A stretch of 64,000 bases of DNA from Pirellulaceae bacterium (lineage in GTDB: Bacteria; Planctomycetota; Planctomycetia; Pirellulales; Pirellulaceae): assembly GCA_029243025.1 (NCBI GenBank), contig JAQWSU010000033.1:124001-188000 (forward strand). The letters are read 5' to 3'. Of the stretch, positions 56,889-64,000 are shown piece after piece. The notes under the pieces were generated by a model that worked only from the letters and a program-made list of their open reading frames with translations, ran no database searches and had not been told where the DNA came from. Position 1 is the first letter of the stretch; each line of letters starts with the position of its first letter. The position numbers were made by a program, and so were the translations under genes.

Positions 56889-57569
56889 CTATGACCGTCG
56901 TCGGGCCAGTGAGACGAGACCGAGCAAACCAATTGCGATCAATGATGTCGAACACGGTTCGGGAACGATCGAGATAGAAACATTATCGAGCAACAACGTC
57001 GCGTCCCCACCCGCACCTGCGGCCGCCTGGACTCGAAAATCAACATCCGTGGTCTCTGCGGTAAGCGCGATGTTCACCGTATACCAAGGATTTTCATCGC
57101 CAACCGGTGGAACCACACCGGGGGGCGGAAATAGATCGACTGAAGAACCCGCCAACTCATCGTTGAAGTAGACCTCCGCAATCGGAAAATCACCGCAGCA
57201 ATTTCGGGAATTGAATTGGGCAGTCACTATGTAATCCTGTCCTACGACAAACCCGCTTACTGTCTGCTCGAGCGTGGATGCTCCCTGCAAGAATGCCACG
57301 TGAGTATCGTTTCCTCCGTTATCTCGGAACGGCGCCGGACTTTCGTGATCGCTGGAGATTGGGTTAATGCCATTGCCGCCGGTACCTACCCAACCATGGA
57401 TCTGGGCCGGATTGTCTCCGCCAACATAACCGGGCCAGACGGCGAAACCTTCTGTTTCCGATTCAAAATCACCATTAACCACCATCGGGGCGGCGGACAA
57501 TGAAAGCGACATCGCCACCAAAATAGCGGACACAAGAGCCATCCTGAACATCTGAAAAATGAGTTTCAT
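56889..57569 (-). CDS. PEP-CTERM protein with an NSRNCCG domain
   Basis: This 226-residue exported protein has a signal peptide (MALVSAILVAMSLSLSA), then a domain of about 160 residues: VVNGDFESETEGFAVWPGY, GTGGNGINP, PFRDNGGNDTHVAFLQG, FNSRNCCGDFPIAEVYF and GDATLLLDNVSI. It ends VPEPCSTSLIAIGLLGLVSLARRRS, a PEP-CTERM exosortase signal. The domain recurs twice in the protein at 61523-63106 and in the giant protein, so it is a local family. I do not recognise it by name; the N-terminal NGDFE and C-terminal LLLDNV pattern resembles carbohydrate-binding jelly-roll modules. The gene starts 38 bases beyond the strong terminator hairpin. Confidence 0.82.
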   Translation of the reverse strand: MKLIFQMFRMALVSAILVAMSLSLSAAPMVVNGDFESETEGFAVWPGYVGGDNPAQIHGWVGTGGNGINPISSDHESPAPFRDNGGNDTHVAFLQGASTLEQTVSGFVVGQDYIVTAQFNSRNCCGDFPIAEVYFNDELAGSSVDLFPPPGVVPPVGDENPWYTVNIALTAETTDVDFRVQAAAGAGGDATLLLDNVSISIVPEPCSTSLIAIGLLGLVSLARRRS

Positions 57570-57606
57570 CGAGGGAATCTCCCGGGGCAATCGAACGAAG
57601 CTGATC

Positions 57607-57660
57607 AAAAAAAAAACGTTGTTCGAGAAACGCTAACAAATAGCGTCTCTCGGACAACGT
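57607..57660 (-). terminator. Strong rho-independent terminator (minus strand)
   Basis: On the minus strand two 20-base arms (57641-57660 and 57616-57635), matching at 18 positions with the two differences being G/U-type or A/C pairs, flank a 5-base loop and are followed by ten T residues. It lies 179 bases after the end of the copy B gene (57839) and 38 bases before the PEP-CTERM gene start. It therefore probably ends the copy B transcript; attenuation of the next gene is an alternative. Confidence 0.88.
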
Positions 57661-57838
57661 CCAATGATGTAGCTTCGATCAGCAGCGGCCCCAATTTTTA
57701 CAAGGAATAAAACACAAACAATTTGCTGTCGAGCTGATTATAAAAGACTCAGGTTGGTTCATCAAGAAAAATAAGATTTAATTCTGGCTTCTCCCTGATC
57801 CCGCGTAGTCAACCTTTCTTAACAGAGCCGTCCCTCAT

Positions 57839-60800
57839 TCATTGACTTTGAATTGTCTGCAGGGCCTGCTTCCATTTCGCAGCCGACTTTCGGTCCCTTT
57901 GCTTGACGGCGAGCACGTAGGCCCGTCGAACGGTTTTGACAGCATCTGCCTTTCGCCCTGCCGCCAGCTGAGCAGTCACGAGCGTGTCAAGCACGGGCAA
58001 TGATTGATAACTCGTCTGTTCTGCTGCGGCTAACGCCAGCTCTACGGCTTCACTGTGGCTCTGCTTCGATCCACCGGGCTTGGTTGCCAATTGCCAGGCC
58101 AGATTGTTCTTCACCGCAAGGTTATCCGGCTCACGTGACAAAGCGGCACGGTAAAGGGGTACCACAAATTCGGTGCGTTTCCCTTCCTGAGACAACCGAC
58201 TCGCTAATTGACTGGTCAAAGTGACGAAGCCTGGCTGCGTTGCCAACACAGCTTGATTCGCAGTTACATAGTGGGCTGCATCGACGAGTTCCCCCTGCTT
58301 CAGCATCAGTCCAGCAAGCCGAATCGGTGCATTGAGTGTTCGTGCACGAAACCATCGACCGGGAAACGGCAGCGCGGCCTCATACCGATCTTTTCCGTCC
58401 AAGCCTAATTGGCGCAGATGGCGTTCGAGCAAATTAAAATCAATAGCTCCCCGATAGATCGCGGCCAAACGGCCTTCCGCATCGATGAGAAAACTAGTCG
58501 GGATCACAAGTTGGCGTTTTTGTGCAAACAGAGTTTCATCCAAAAACTGCAATCGGTTTACCATCGTTTCCGCAGCGACACCCAAGATCACAGAATCGCT
58601 TAATGGTTCCACTGCCTGCTTGAGACTCTTCACGCGTCGTGAGGACTCCTCCACCGAAATGTCGGGACCTTCCACAGCCAGCGCAAGCACGTTGAGCGGT
58701 AGCCGCGTCCGAGTCTTAAACTCGGTCAATTCGACGAGTTCGTTTACGCAGGGTGCACACCAAGTCGCCCAAAAATTGACGAGTAACGGCGTCTGGCTAT
58801 GCTTAAGATTCAAACGCTTACCATCGAGCGAGAAGTAGGACAAACGTGGCACGGGCAGACGACTGGCAAGCAAGATCTGGGCCACTTCTGTCGGTTCAGG
58901 AAGGTCCAGCGGGTGCACTTCATTCGCCTGCATCTTGAACTGATTCCTTACCAGAGGCCGCGCAACACCCGTCCCTTGTTGACAGAGATACTTCCCATTC
59001 GGTTCGCACCCAAGAAAGTATTCAACCCGTCCTCCCGGCCAATGGACAGCAACGCTTTCAATCTTTTCGGCGGCTCCCAAGCCCAGCACGAGTCGTTTTG
59101 ACGATTGGGAAAGGAACCCCTCACCCGCTCGAAGAACCTTATCAATCTGATTGGGTGTGCTTTGTGCGGGGAGTTGTACAACGACACGTGCGCCGATCGC
59201 ATCTCGGTTACAATCCTGCCCCACCAGAGTCAGAGATAAGGAACGGTTACCCGTAACCTGATCGTTACTTAGATAGCGGATGCGAGGTGCGGTACGATTC
59301 ATCGCAAAAACGTCCAGGTCACCGTCGTCATCCCAATCTGTCATCGCCAAACCACGTCCATCATCTGAAAAATCAAATCCGGTTAGCTTTGAGACCGTGG
59401 CAAATTGGCGTCCGTTGTTGGGACCAGGAACATTCAAGAAGGCGCAATTTCGTTCGTTACCGCTTAATGATCCCCCGCTATTGATCAACTGATCCAGCTT
59501 TTTTAACTCGCGTCGATAGACGGCATTTGCCCCACCCGTTTCCTGCCCGAGACTGCCGTCTGTGGGAGACTGCGACACGACCTGTCGCCAAAACAGGCTT
59601 CACAAATCTCCCGGATCCTCCCCTGTGATGTAACCGTTGGTGACTAACAGATCTTCCCAGCCGTCGTTATTGAGGTCCATGAAGTTGGAACTCCAGCTCC
59701 AACGTCCCATCGCGACACCAGCGTCCGTGGCAATTTCCTCAAAGCGTCCATTCCCCTGATTTCGAAACAGGCTGTTGCCCGCTGCCAACCGCTGAAATCG
59801 CATACGTTGCGTCGAATTTGCCTCGGGCCGAAAGCGACTTTGACGCGTGACTCGGTTCCCCGCGGACGAATACATATTTCCAACGTAGATGTCGTCCTTT
59901 CCATCCCGATCAAAGTCTGCGACCGAGGCAGACATTCCAAACGCACCGTGTACTAATCCGGCCGCGTCGCTTCGCTCCTCAAAGCGCCCCCCAACATTGA
60001 GATAGAGATTATCTGGCCCAAAATCATTAGCCACATAAAGATCCTCTCGACCATCTTTATCCGTATCGACCCAAATCGCTGCATAGCTAAAACGATGGTT
60101 GTCGCTCTCCAGGCCCACTGCGCGGGTAACATCCTCGAACTGCCACTCTCCCAGATTTCGCAGCAATCGATTGCGACCACCATTCTTGGCATCAAAATAG
60201 GGGATTGGCACCGGTAAAGATTGAACATCGGCACCCGATGGAAAATAGGCACATGCAAATAAATCTAACCGGCCATCTTGATCATAATCCGCTGCAGCGA
60301 GACTGTAGGCATCGGGAACCTCAGCCCACGATTTTTTCAGGACGCAAGTGCTGTTGTTTTCATTTTCAAAAATGAGCAACGCCGCAACGGTGGAAAGTAC
60401 GAGGTCCTGATCTCCGTCGTTATCAAGATCAAGCCACAAACTGCTATGCGTGTTATCGAGTAGATCAACTCCGAAGCGTGCAGAAGCATCCTCGAGGATT
60501 CCCTGGGAGTTTTGCAAAAAGAGGCGATTTGGCAGGCCTCCAGGCTGACATACGTAAAGATCATCTCGTCCGTCGCCGTTCACATCCGCGACGGACAGAC
60601 CGTTTTGCCCCACATTCAAAATGCCGTGCATCGACTCAATCCGACGAAGCCAATAGGGTTGTCCGAGTGCCAACTGTTGTCGGAACACGGGCGTTTTCGC
60701 GAAGAGCTTTTGGGTCTGGTCATTCAGCAACGATTTCCCACTGGCTATCTTCAGCTCAACGAGCACAAGTTCCGAAATCGAAATGCGTTCCACCGACAAC

Positions 60801-61309
60801 TGCTCATCTGCTGCCTCTCGCCAGTCGATCGCCCAACGGGACAAGCATTCGAACCGGCCCCGGGGCCCTGCCCCTGAGATCGCCACGCGGGCAACCGTCT
60901 CAAGTCGATCATCTTGGAGACGGACACGTACGATCTTAAATTTACAATCGCTTGCTTGCGCTTGGGGCCAAAGCCGCCCCAAGCGCACGGTAAGATCCGA
61001 CAGAGGCGACGGTTGCTTGGGCGTGTCTGTAAACCACCTAATGATGAACGGATCAACCGTCCTTAATCGATCAGCGTTGCTTCGCTGAGGCAAAAACAGG
61101 CTGCCCCCTGAGCGATTCAGAAGCGACTGCTCATTTTTCTCCTCAGTGTTAACAATCTCCTGTGCCAATTGTTCGAGTTGAGCATGAGCCTTCTCACTCA
61201 GCTTTTCTGATGGCCATTGTTCAACAGCCCAGCCGCTGTCAAGACTTCCAAACATGACACCGATGAGACTCATCAAGCAACAATATTTCCTCGCACGGAT
61301 TCTCATCAT
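57839..61309 (-). CDS. FG-GAP/ASPIC-UnbV-thioredoxin protein with in-frame TGA (candidate selenoprotein, copy B)
   Basis: If the TGA at 59602-59600 (minus strand) is read through, this is a 1156-residue protein. Order: signal peptide; conserved N-terminal region; FG-GAP propeller (VADVNGDGRDDLYVCQPGG, LDLDNDGDQDLVLS); GEDPGDL-[UGA570]-SLFWRQVVS; ERNCAFLN with Cys622; ASPIC/UnbV domain (NRDAIGARVVV, QSSKRLVLGLG); thioredoxin-like WATWCAPC (Cys851, Cys854); and a shorter helical C-terminus with TPR-like repeats. TGA lies at the exact position of the one in copy A, in the same local peptide context, and a 6-bp hairpin follows at the same spacing. No other stop interrupts the frame. Loss of the same codon in both copies by chance mutation is unlikely. 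A strong terminator follows. Confidence 0.82.
59572..59588 (-). promoter_or_regulatory. Candidate bacterial SECIS hairpin, copy B
   Basis: Minus-strand sequence: GCGACA, loop GGTCG, TGTCGC. The 6-bp stem is perfect and the loop begins 17 bases after the TGA, as in copy A. The loop GGTCG resembles the GGUC of the E. coli fdhF loop as I remember it. Compared with copy A only loop bases differ (AGTTG), with the stem identical. Confidence 0.72.
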
Positions 61310-61522
61310 CTCGATCTCGGCTCAGAACAGGCTGGTTTCCTTCCCCGATTATATTTCTTCATCGCTTCGGCGAAACGGCCATTTTCTTCCGATTACAATA
61401 GGCAAACGACGGCATCTAGCTTAAACTCTGAAACTTGAGATATCCGCACGAAATAGGCAACTTGCGATTATCGGAATTGAGTACGGCAAACTAACTCATC
61501 ATTTTCATTACGGATCGAATCG
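61310..61522. promoter_or_regulatory. Divergent promoter region
   Basis: These 213 bases lie between copy B of the candidate selenoprotein gene (minus) and a PEP-CTERM gene (plus). They must hold both promoters; no -10/-35 pair could be assigned with confidence. Confidence 0.35.
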
Positions 61523-63106
61523 ATGAAATTCTCACGACTTGACACACTGATATGCTCTCTCGCCTTTGCTTTCCTCGCTCTACCCAACATCAATCAGGCA
61601 GAGGAATTCGTGATCAATGGCGACTTTGAGACGGATGTCGAAGAGTTCATCGTGTGGCCTGGTTATGTTGGCGGAACTAACGATCAAGGTGACGTCAATC
61701 CTGATGAGATCCCCGAGTGGGTAGGCACCGGCGGACGAGGTATTAACCCCATCTTCTCACCGCAAAACCCCGAAATGATTGCGGACTGGAATGGCGATGG
61801 CGGCCTTGGCATCAACCCGATCGAGAATGGCGAAGCGCCGTTTCAAGACAACGGCGAGAATGATACGCCTGTCGCCCTCATGCAAGGACTTGCTCGGCTT
61901 GGCCAGGAAATCTCTGGCTTACAGATCGGAACGGAATACACCTTAACCTGGGAATACAACTCCCGTGATTGCTGTGGAGACTTTCCGATCGGCGGCGTGA
62001 TGCTGAATGGCACGGAATTCGACGTCGACGACTTTACGGACGAAATTTTTCCTGTCGGTGGTATTGAGCCTTGGTACTCGGCGGAGTTGAATTTCACCGC
62101 GGATTCCTCCGATCTGACGCTTGACTTCACAAGTGAGTCCGCCGGAGGCGGAGACGCAACTCTCTTGCTCGACAACGTAAAATTAGTCGCCGCCGGTGAC
62201 GCGACCGACTTGATCCTCAACGGCGATTTCGAATCGAATGCCGAGGAGTTCGTCGTGTGGCCCGGATACCTTGGTGGTGCTGACAACAGTGCACCTTTTC
62301 GCGACAACGGCGACAACGAAACGGCCGTCGCTTTTCTCCAGGGATCAGCAAGTCTGACTCAATTCGTTGAAGGATTGACCATTGGCGAAGAGTACACACT
62401 GAGCCTCGATTACAACGCAAGAAACTGCTGCGGAGACACCCCAGTCGCAGAATTATTCATCGACGGCGATATCGTCAGCGAGTTTAATGAAGATGGCTTT
62501 GTTGAGCCGGTCGGTGACGACAATCCTTGGTACAACTTCGAAATGTCTTTTATCGCCGAAAGCGACTCGCTGGAAATCTTAGTCTCGACATTTCCCGAAT
62601 CTGGCGGTGACTCAACATTGATCATTGACAACGTCAGTGTTGCTTCGGCAACCGTAACAGTCGAAGGCGACTTTGACGGTGACGGATTGCTAACCGCCTT
62701 TGACATTGATTTACTCAGCGAAGAGAGTCGAGTTGGCACGAATCTGATCGAATTCGACCTTAATGCTGATAACCTTGTCAACGACGACGACCGCGTCATT
62801 TGGGTGGAACAACTGAAAAACACCTATTTTGGCGATTCCAATCTGGATGGCGAATTCAATTCAACCGACTTTGTCTACGTCTTCCAACGCGGCAAGTACG
62901 AAGACGATGCACCTTTCAACGCAACCTGGGCCGATGGTGACTGGAATGGCGACGGTGATTTCAACAGTAGTGACTTCGTGACTGCTTTCCAGGGGGGTGG
63001 CTTTGAAATCGGGCCACGTGCACCTGCCGCCGTACCAGAACCCAGCAGCAGTTTACTGATGCTAATCGCAGTAGCCATGTCGTTCATTCTCCGCACACGG
63101 CGTTAG
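61523..63106 (+). CDS. PEP-CTERM protein with two CCG domains and dockerin-like module
   Basis: This 527-residue exported protein has a signal peptide (LICSLAFAFLALPNINQA) and two copies of the domain seen at 56889: residues about 28-230 (VINGDFETDVEEFIVWPGY, NSRDCCGDFPIGG, GGDATLLLDNVKL) and about 235-380 (ILNGDFESNAEEFVVWPGY, NARNCCGDTPVAE, GGDSTLIIDNVSV). The first copy carries a 60-residue insertion containing a second WNGDGGLGINP segment. The dockerin-like module follows (GDFDGDGLLTAFDIDLL, GDSNLDGEFNSTDFVYVF, GDWNGDGDFNSSDFVTAF) and VPEPSSSLLMLIAVAMSFILRTRR is a PEP-CTERM signal. A domain duplication inside one protein plus relatives nearby suggests recent local expansion. Confidence 0.88.
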   Translation: MKFSRLDTLICSLAFAFLALPNINQAEEFVINGDFETDVEEFIVWPGYVGGTNDQGDVNPDEIPEWVGTGGRGINPIFSPQNPEMIADWNGDGGLGINPIENGEAPFQDNGENDTPVALMQGLARLGQEISGLQIGTEYTLTWEYNSRDCCGDFPIGGVMLNGTEFDVDDFTDEIFPVGGIEPWYSAELNFTADSSDLTLDFTSESAGGGDATLLLDNVKLVAAGDATDLILNGDFESNAEEFVVWPGYLGGADNSAPFRDNGDNETAVAFLQGSASLTQFVEGLTIGEEYTLSLDYNARNCCGDTPVAELFIDGDIVSEFNEDGFVEPVGDDNPWYNFEMSFIAESDSLEILVSTFPESGGDSTLIIDNVSVASATVTVEGDFDGDGLLTAFDIDLLSEESRVGTNLIEFDLNADNLVNDDDRVIWVEQLKNTYFGDSNLDGEFNSTDFVYVFQRGKYEDDAPFNATWADGDWNGDGDFNSSDFVTAFQGGGFEIGPRAPAAVPEPSSSLLMLIAVAMSFILRTRR

Positions 63107-63484
63107 AGCAATTCGAGTTCGTCCTACGAACAAGAATTCCCCAGAACGCACGATTGCCTGCCGCCTTCGGCGGCAGGTTTATCGCAATCTTGCCCCTCCA
63201 CTTTGACTCTGATCGCATCAGTGTCTCTGATCGCTGAGGACGACTATTTGCCCTCTGCGACGTTCCACCCAACCGAGGCCGAACACGAGCGAGTCCAATC
63301 GAGGCGCGGAGATTCGAGGTCCTCTCGCGACCTACTCCCTCACGCACATCACCCACGCGGTAAAAACACACTTCGATGACGTTATTTCCGCTCAGATTCC
63401 GGACCACATTCTCGCCATTTGTGTTGGCAAACAATTCGCCCGCCATGGGCAAACCGCGACATTACTCCTTGAGGAGACTGTGGA
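63107..63484. other. Intergenic stretch with terminator hairpin
   Basis: These 378 bases lie between the PEP-CTERM gene and the rhomboid gene. Apart from the hairpin at 63157-63177 I see no gene; short open frames on the minus strand are not convincing. Confidence 0.5.
63157..63180 (+). terminator. GC-rich terminator-like hairpin
   Basis: CCTGCCGCC and GGCGGCAGG form a perfect 9-bp stem around a TTC loop, followed by TTT. It lies 50 bases after the stop of the PEP-CTERM gene and probably ends its transcript; the T-run is short. Confidence 0.65.
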
Positions 63485-63660
63485 ATGGTATTCCCTATCG
63501 CCGATGACAACTCCGATCGCACGTCACCTCCTGTGGTAAATATTGCTTTAATTGCGGCAAATGCGATCGTCTTTTTTGTTTTGCAGGGAGGCGGTAGCAA
63601 TAGCGAGTTCACCTATAAGTTTTCCACCGTGCCGGCTGAGATCCTATCCGGCCAGGATGT

Positions 63661-63684
63661 CACCACGGCACCACGGCACCACGG
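63661..63684 (+). repeat. 8-bp tandem repeat (three copies) inside the rhomboid gene
   Basis: CACCACGG occurs three times in a row at 63661-63668, 63669-63676 and 63677-63684. Because 8 is not a multiple of 3, adding or losing a unit shifts the frame. With two units the two rhomboid frames join; with the three present they do not. Confidence 0.9.
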
Positions 63685-63969
63685 CAGATGGAAGTGGAGA
63701 CCCCGACCGGTCTCCAGACGGTCACGGTGCCAGGTCTCGGCACCACTCCTATCCCGGTTTACTTGACCCTATTCACTTCCATGTTCATGCACGGTGGACT
63801 GATGCACCTGCTCGGCAACATGTGGTTTCTTTGGATTTTCGGAGACAACATCGAGCATGACCTGGGGCGTTTTCGTTATCTCCTGTTTTATTTGCTCACC
63901 GGATTACTGGCATCTCTCAGCCACGTTTTCCTGAACAGCTCGGGACCGAATTCGATGATTCCAAGCCTC

Positions 63970-63987
63970 GGAGCATCCGGAGCATCC
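63970..63987 (+). repeat. 9-bp tandem duplication at the rhomboid active site
   Basis: GGAGCATCC is present twice (63970-63978 and 63979-63987) followed by GGAGCA. It keeps the frame and yields [10 protein letters not shown] in place of the usual GASGA(I) active-site segment. Confidence 0.85.
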
Positions 63988-64000
63988 GGAGCAATTTCCG

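Larger units (their letters stand above)
63485..64000 (+). pseudogene. Rhomboid family intramembrane serine protease, frameshifted, 3' end outside window
   Basis: Residues MVFPIADDNS and VNIALIAANAIVFFVLQ (first membrane segment) begin a GlpG-like planctomycete rhomboid. The frame is then lost within three copies of an 8-base repeat (63661-63684). From there the protein continues in another frame: [24 protein letters not shown] (the HGGxxHLxGN signature), then [25 protein letters not shown] and [12 protein letters not shown]. Removing one repeat unit restores a continuous protein ([13 protein letters not shown]). The catalytic GxSG-type serine lies in the last segment, which has a tandem GAS duplication. 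GGAG lies 8 bases before the ATG. It may be a switched-off gene, a pseudogene or a sequencing/assembly error. Confidence 0.75.

Noticed and set aside
1-64000. Reassignment of TGA to tryptophan in the whole organism
   Set aside because: Many ordinary genes here end in TGA at family-typical lengths and tryptophan is encoded by TGG; TGA occurs inside only three genes.

Overview
The window reads as chromosomal DNA of a planctomycete, most likely in the Pirellulaceae/Rhodopirellula neighbourhood. This is inferred from gene content: PEP-CTERM proteins with dockerin-like modules, several FG-GAP/ASPIC-UnbV (CRTAC1-type) secreted proteins, a giant PVC-type CxxCH cytochrome fusion, DUF1080, DUF1571, DUF4126 and SHD1-type proteins, Tat-exported Gfo/Idh/MocA oxidoreductases, and a giant CotH/lamin-tail protein whose N-terminus carries the LEDRRVL-type motif. 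No rRNA, tRNA, CRISPR array, transposase or phage gene was recognised.

Layout. 1-2.7 kb: 3' part of threonine synthase, an HpcH/HpaI aldolase and an SHD1-like secreted protein. 3-6 kb (minus): an operon of SDR dehydrogenase, sugar isomerase/epimerase and Gfo/Idh oxidoreductase. 6-9.2 kb (minus): glutamate decarboxylase, a stand-alone M41-like metalloprotease and an MDR reductase. 9.8-15.6 kb (plus): an OsmC-family gene with an in-frame TGA at its redox cysteine position, a GT2 glycosyltransferase, a PQQ-propeller protein, a mannonate-dehydratase-like enolase-superfamily enzyme and a Tat-type oxidoreductase. 15.6-21.8 kb (minus): dipeptidyl peptidase IV, GntP permease, SUMF1-type protein and DUF1080 protein. 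22.4-30.6 kb: a reductive pyrimidine (uracil/thymine) catabolic cluster comprising hydantoinase/dihydropyrimidinase, PreA-like dihydropyrimidine dehydrogenase, class III aminotransferase, NCS2 permease, beta-ureidopropionase and CoA-acylating (methyl)malonate semialdehyde dehydrogenase. 30.6-39.3 kb: DUF4126, DUF1571, the 1661-residue cytochrome/cupredoxin fusion and a UGT-like glycosyltransferase. 39.3-63.1 kb: a secreted-protein island. 63.5 kb to the end: a rhomboid protease gene broken by a short tandem repeat.

The most interesting signal is selenocysteine. Two paralogous large genes of the secreted island (40923-44993 plus; 57839-61309 minus) each look split by one TGA at the same homologous position. 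In both, reading continues in the same frame into a conserved S-x-F/V-W-R-Q-V-V-S segment, then an ASPIC/UnbV domain, a thioredoxin-like CxxC domain and, clearest in the first copy, TPRs. Seventeen nucleotides after the TGA in both copies sits a perfect 6-bp hairpin with a 5-nt, G-containing loop, the geometry of a bacterial SECIS element. A third gene (OsmC family, 9868-10344) has TGA exactly where the family has its first redox cysteine, also followed by a perfect small hairpin. Ordinary genes here (threonine synthase and the aldolase, for example) end in TGA, so a general TGA reassignment is unlikely. I infer that the organism decodes UGA as selenocysteine and that the ASPIC/UnbV-thioredoxin-TPR proteins are a candidate selenoprotein family that I do not recognise as described.

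Other points are a recurrent secreted domain with an N-[AS]-R-[ND]-C-C-G motif, a shared dockerin-like C-terminal module, and an 8-bp tandem repeat that puts the rhomboid gene out of frame by exactly one unit.
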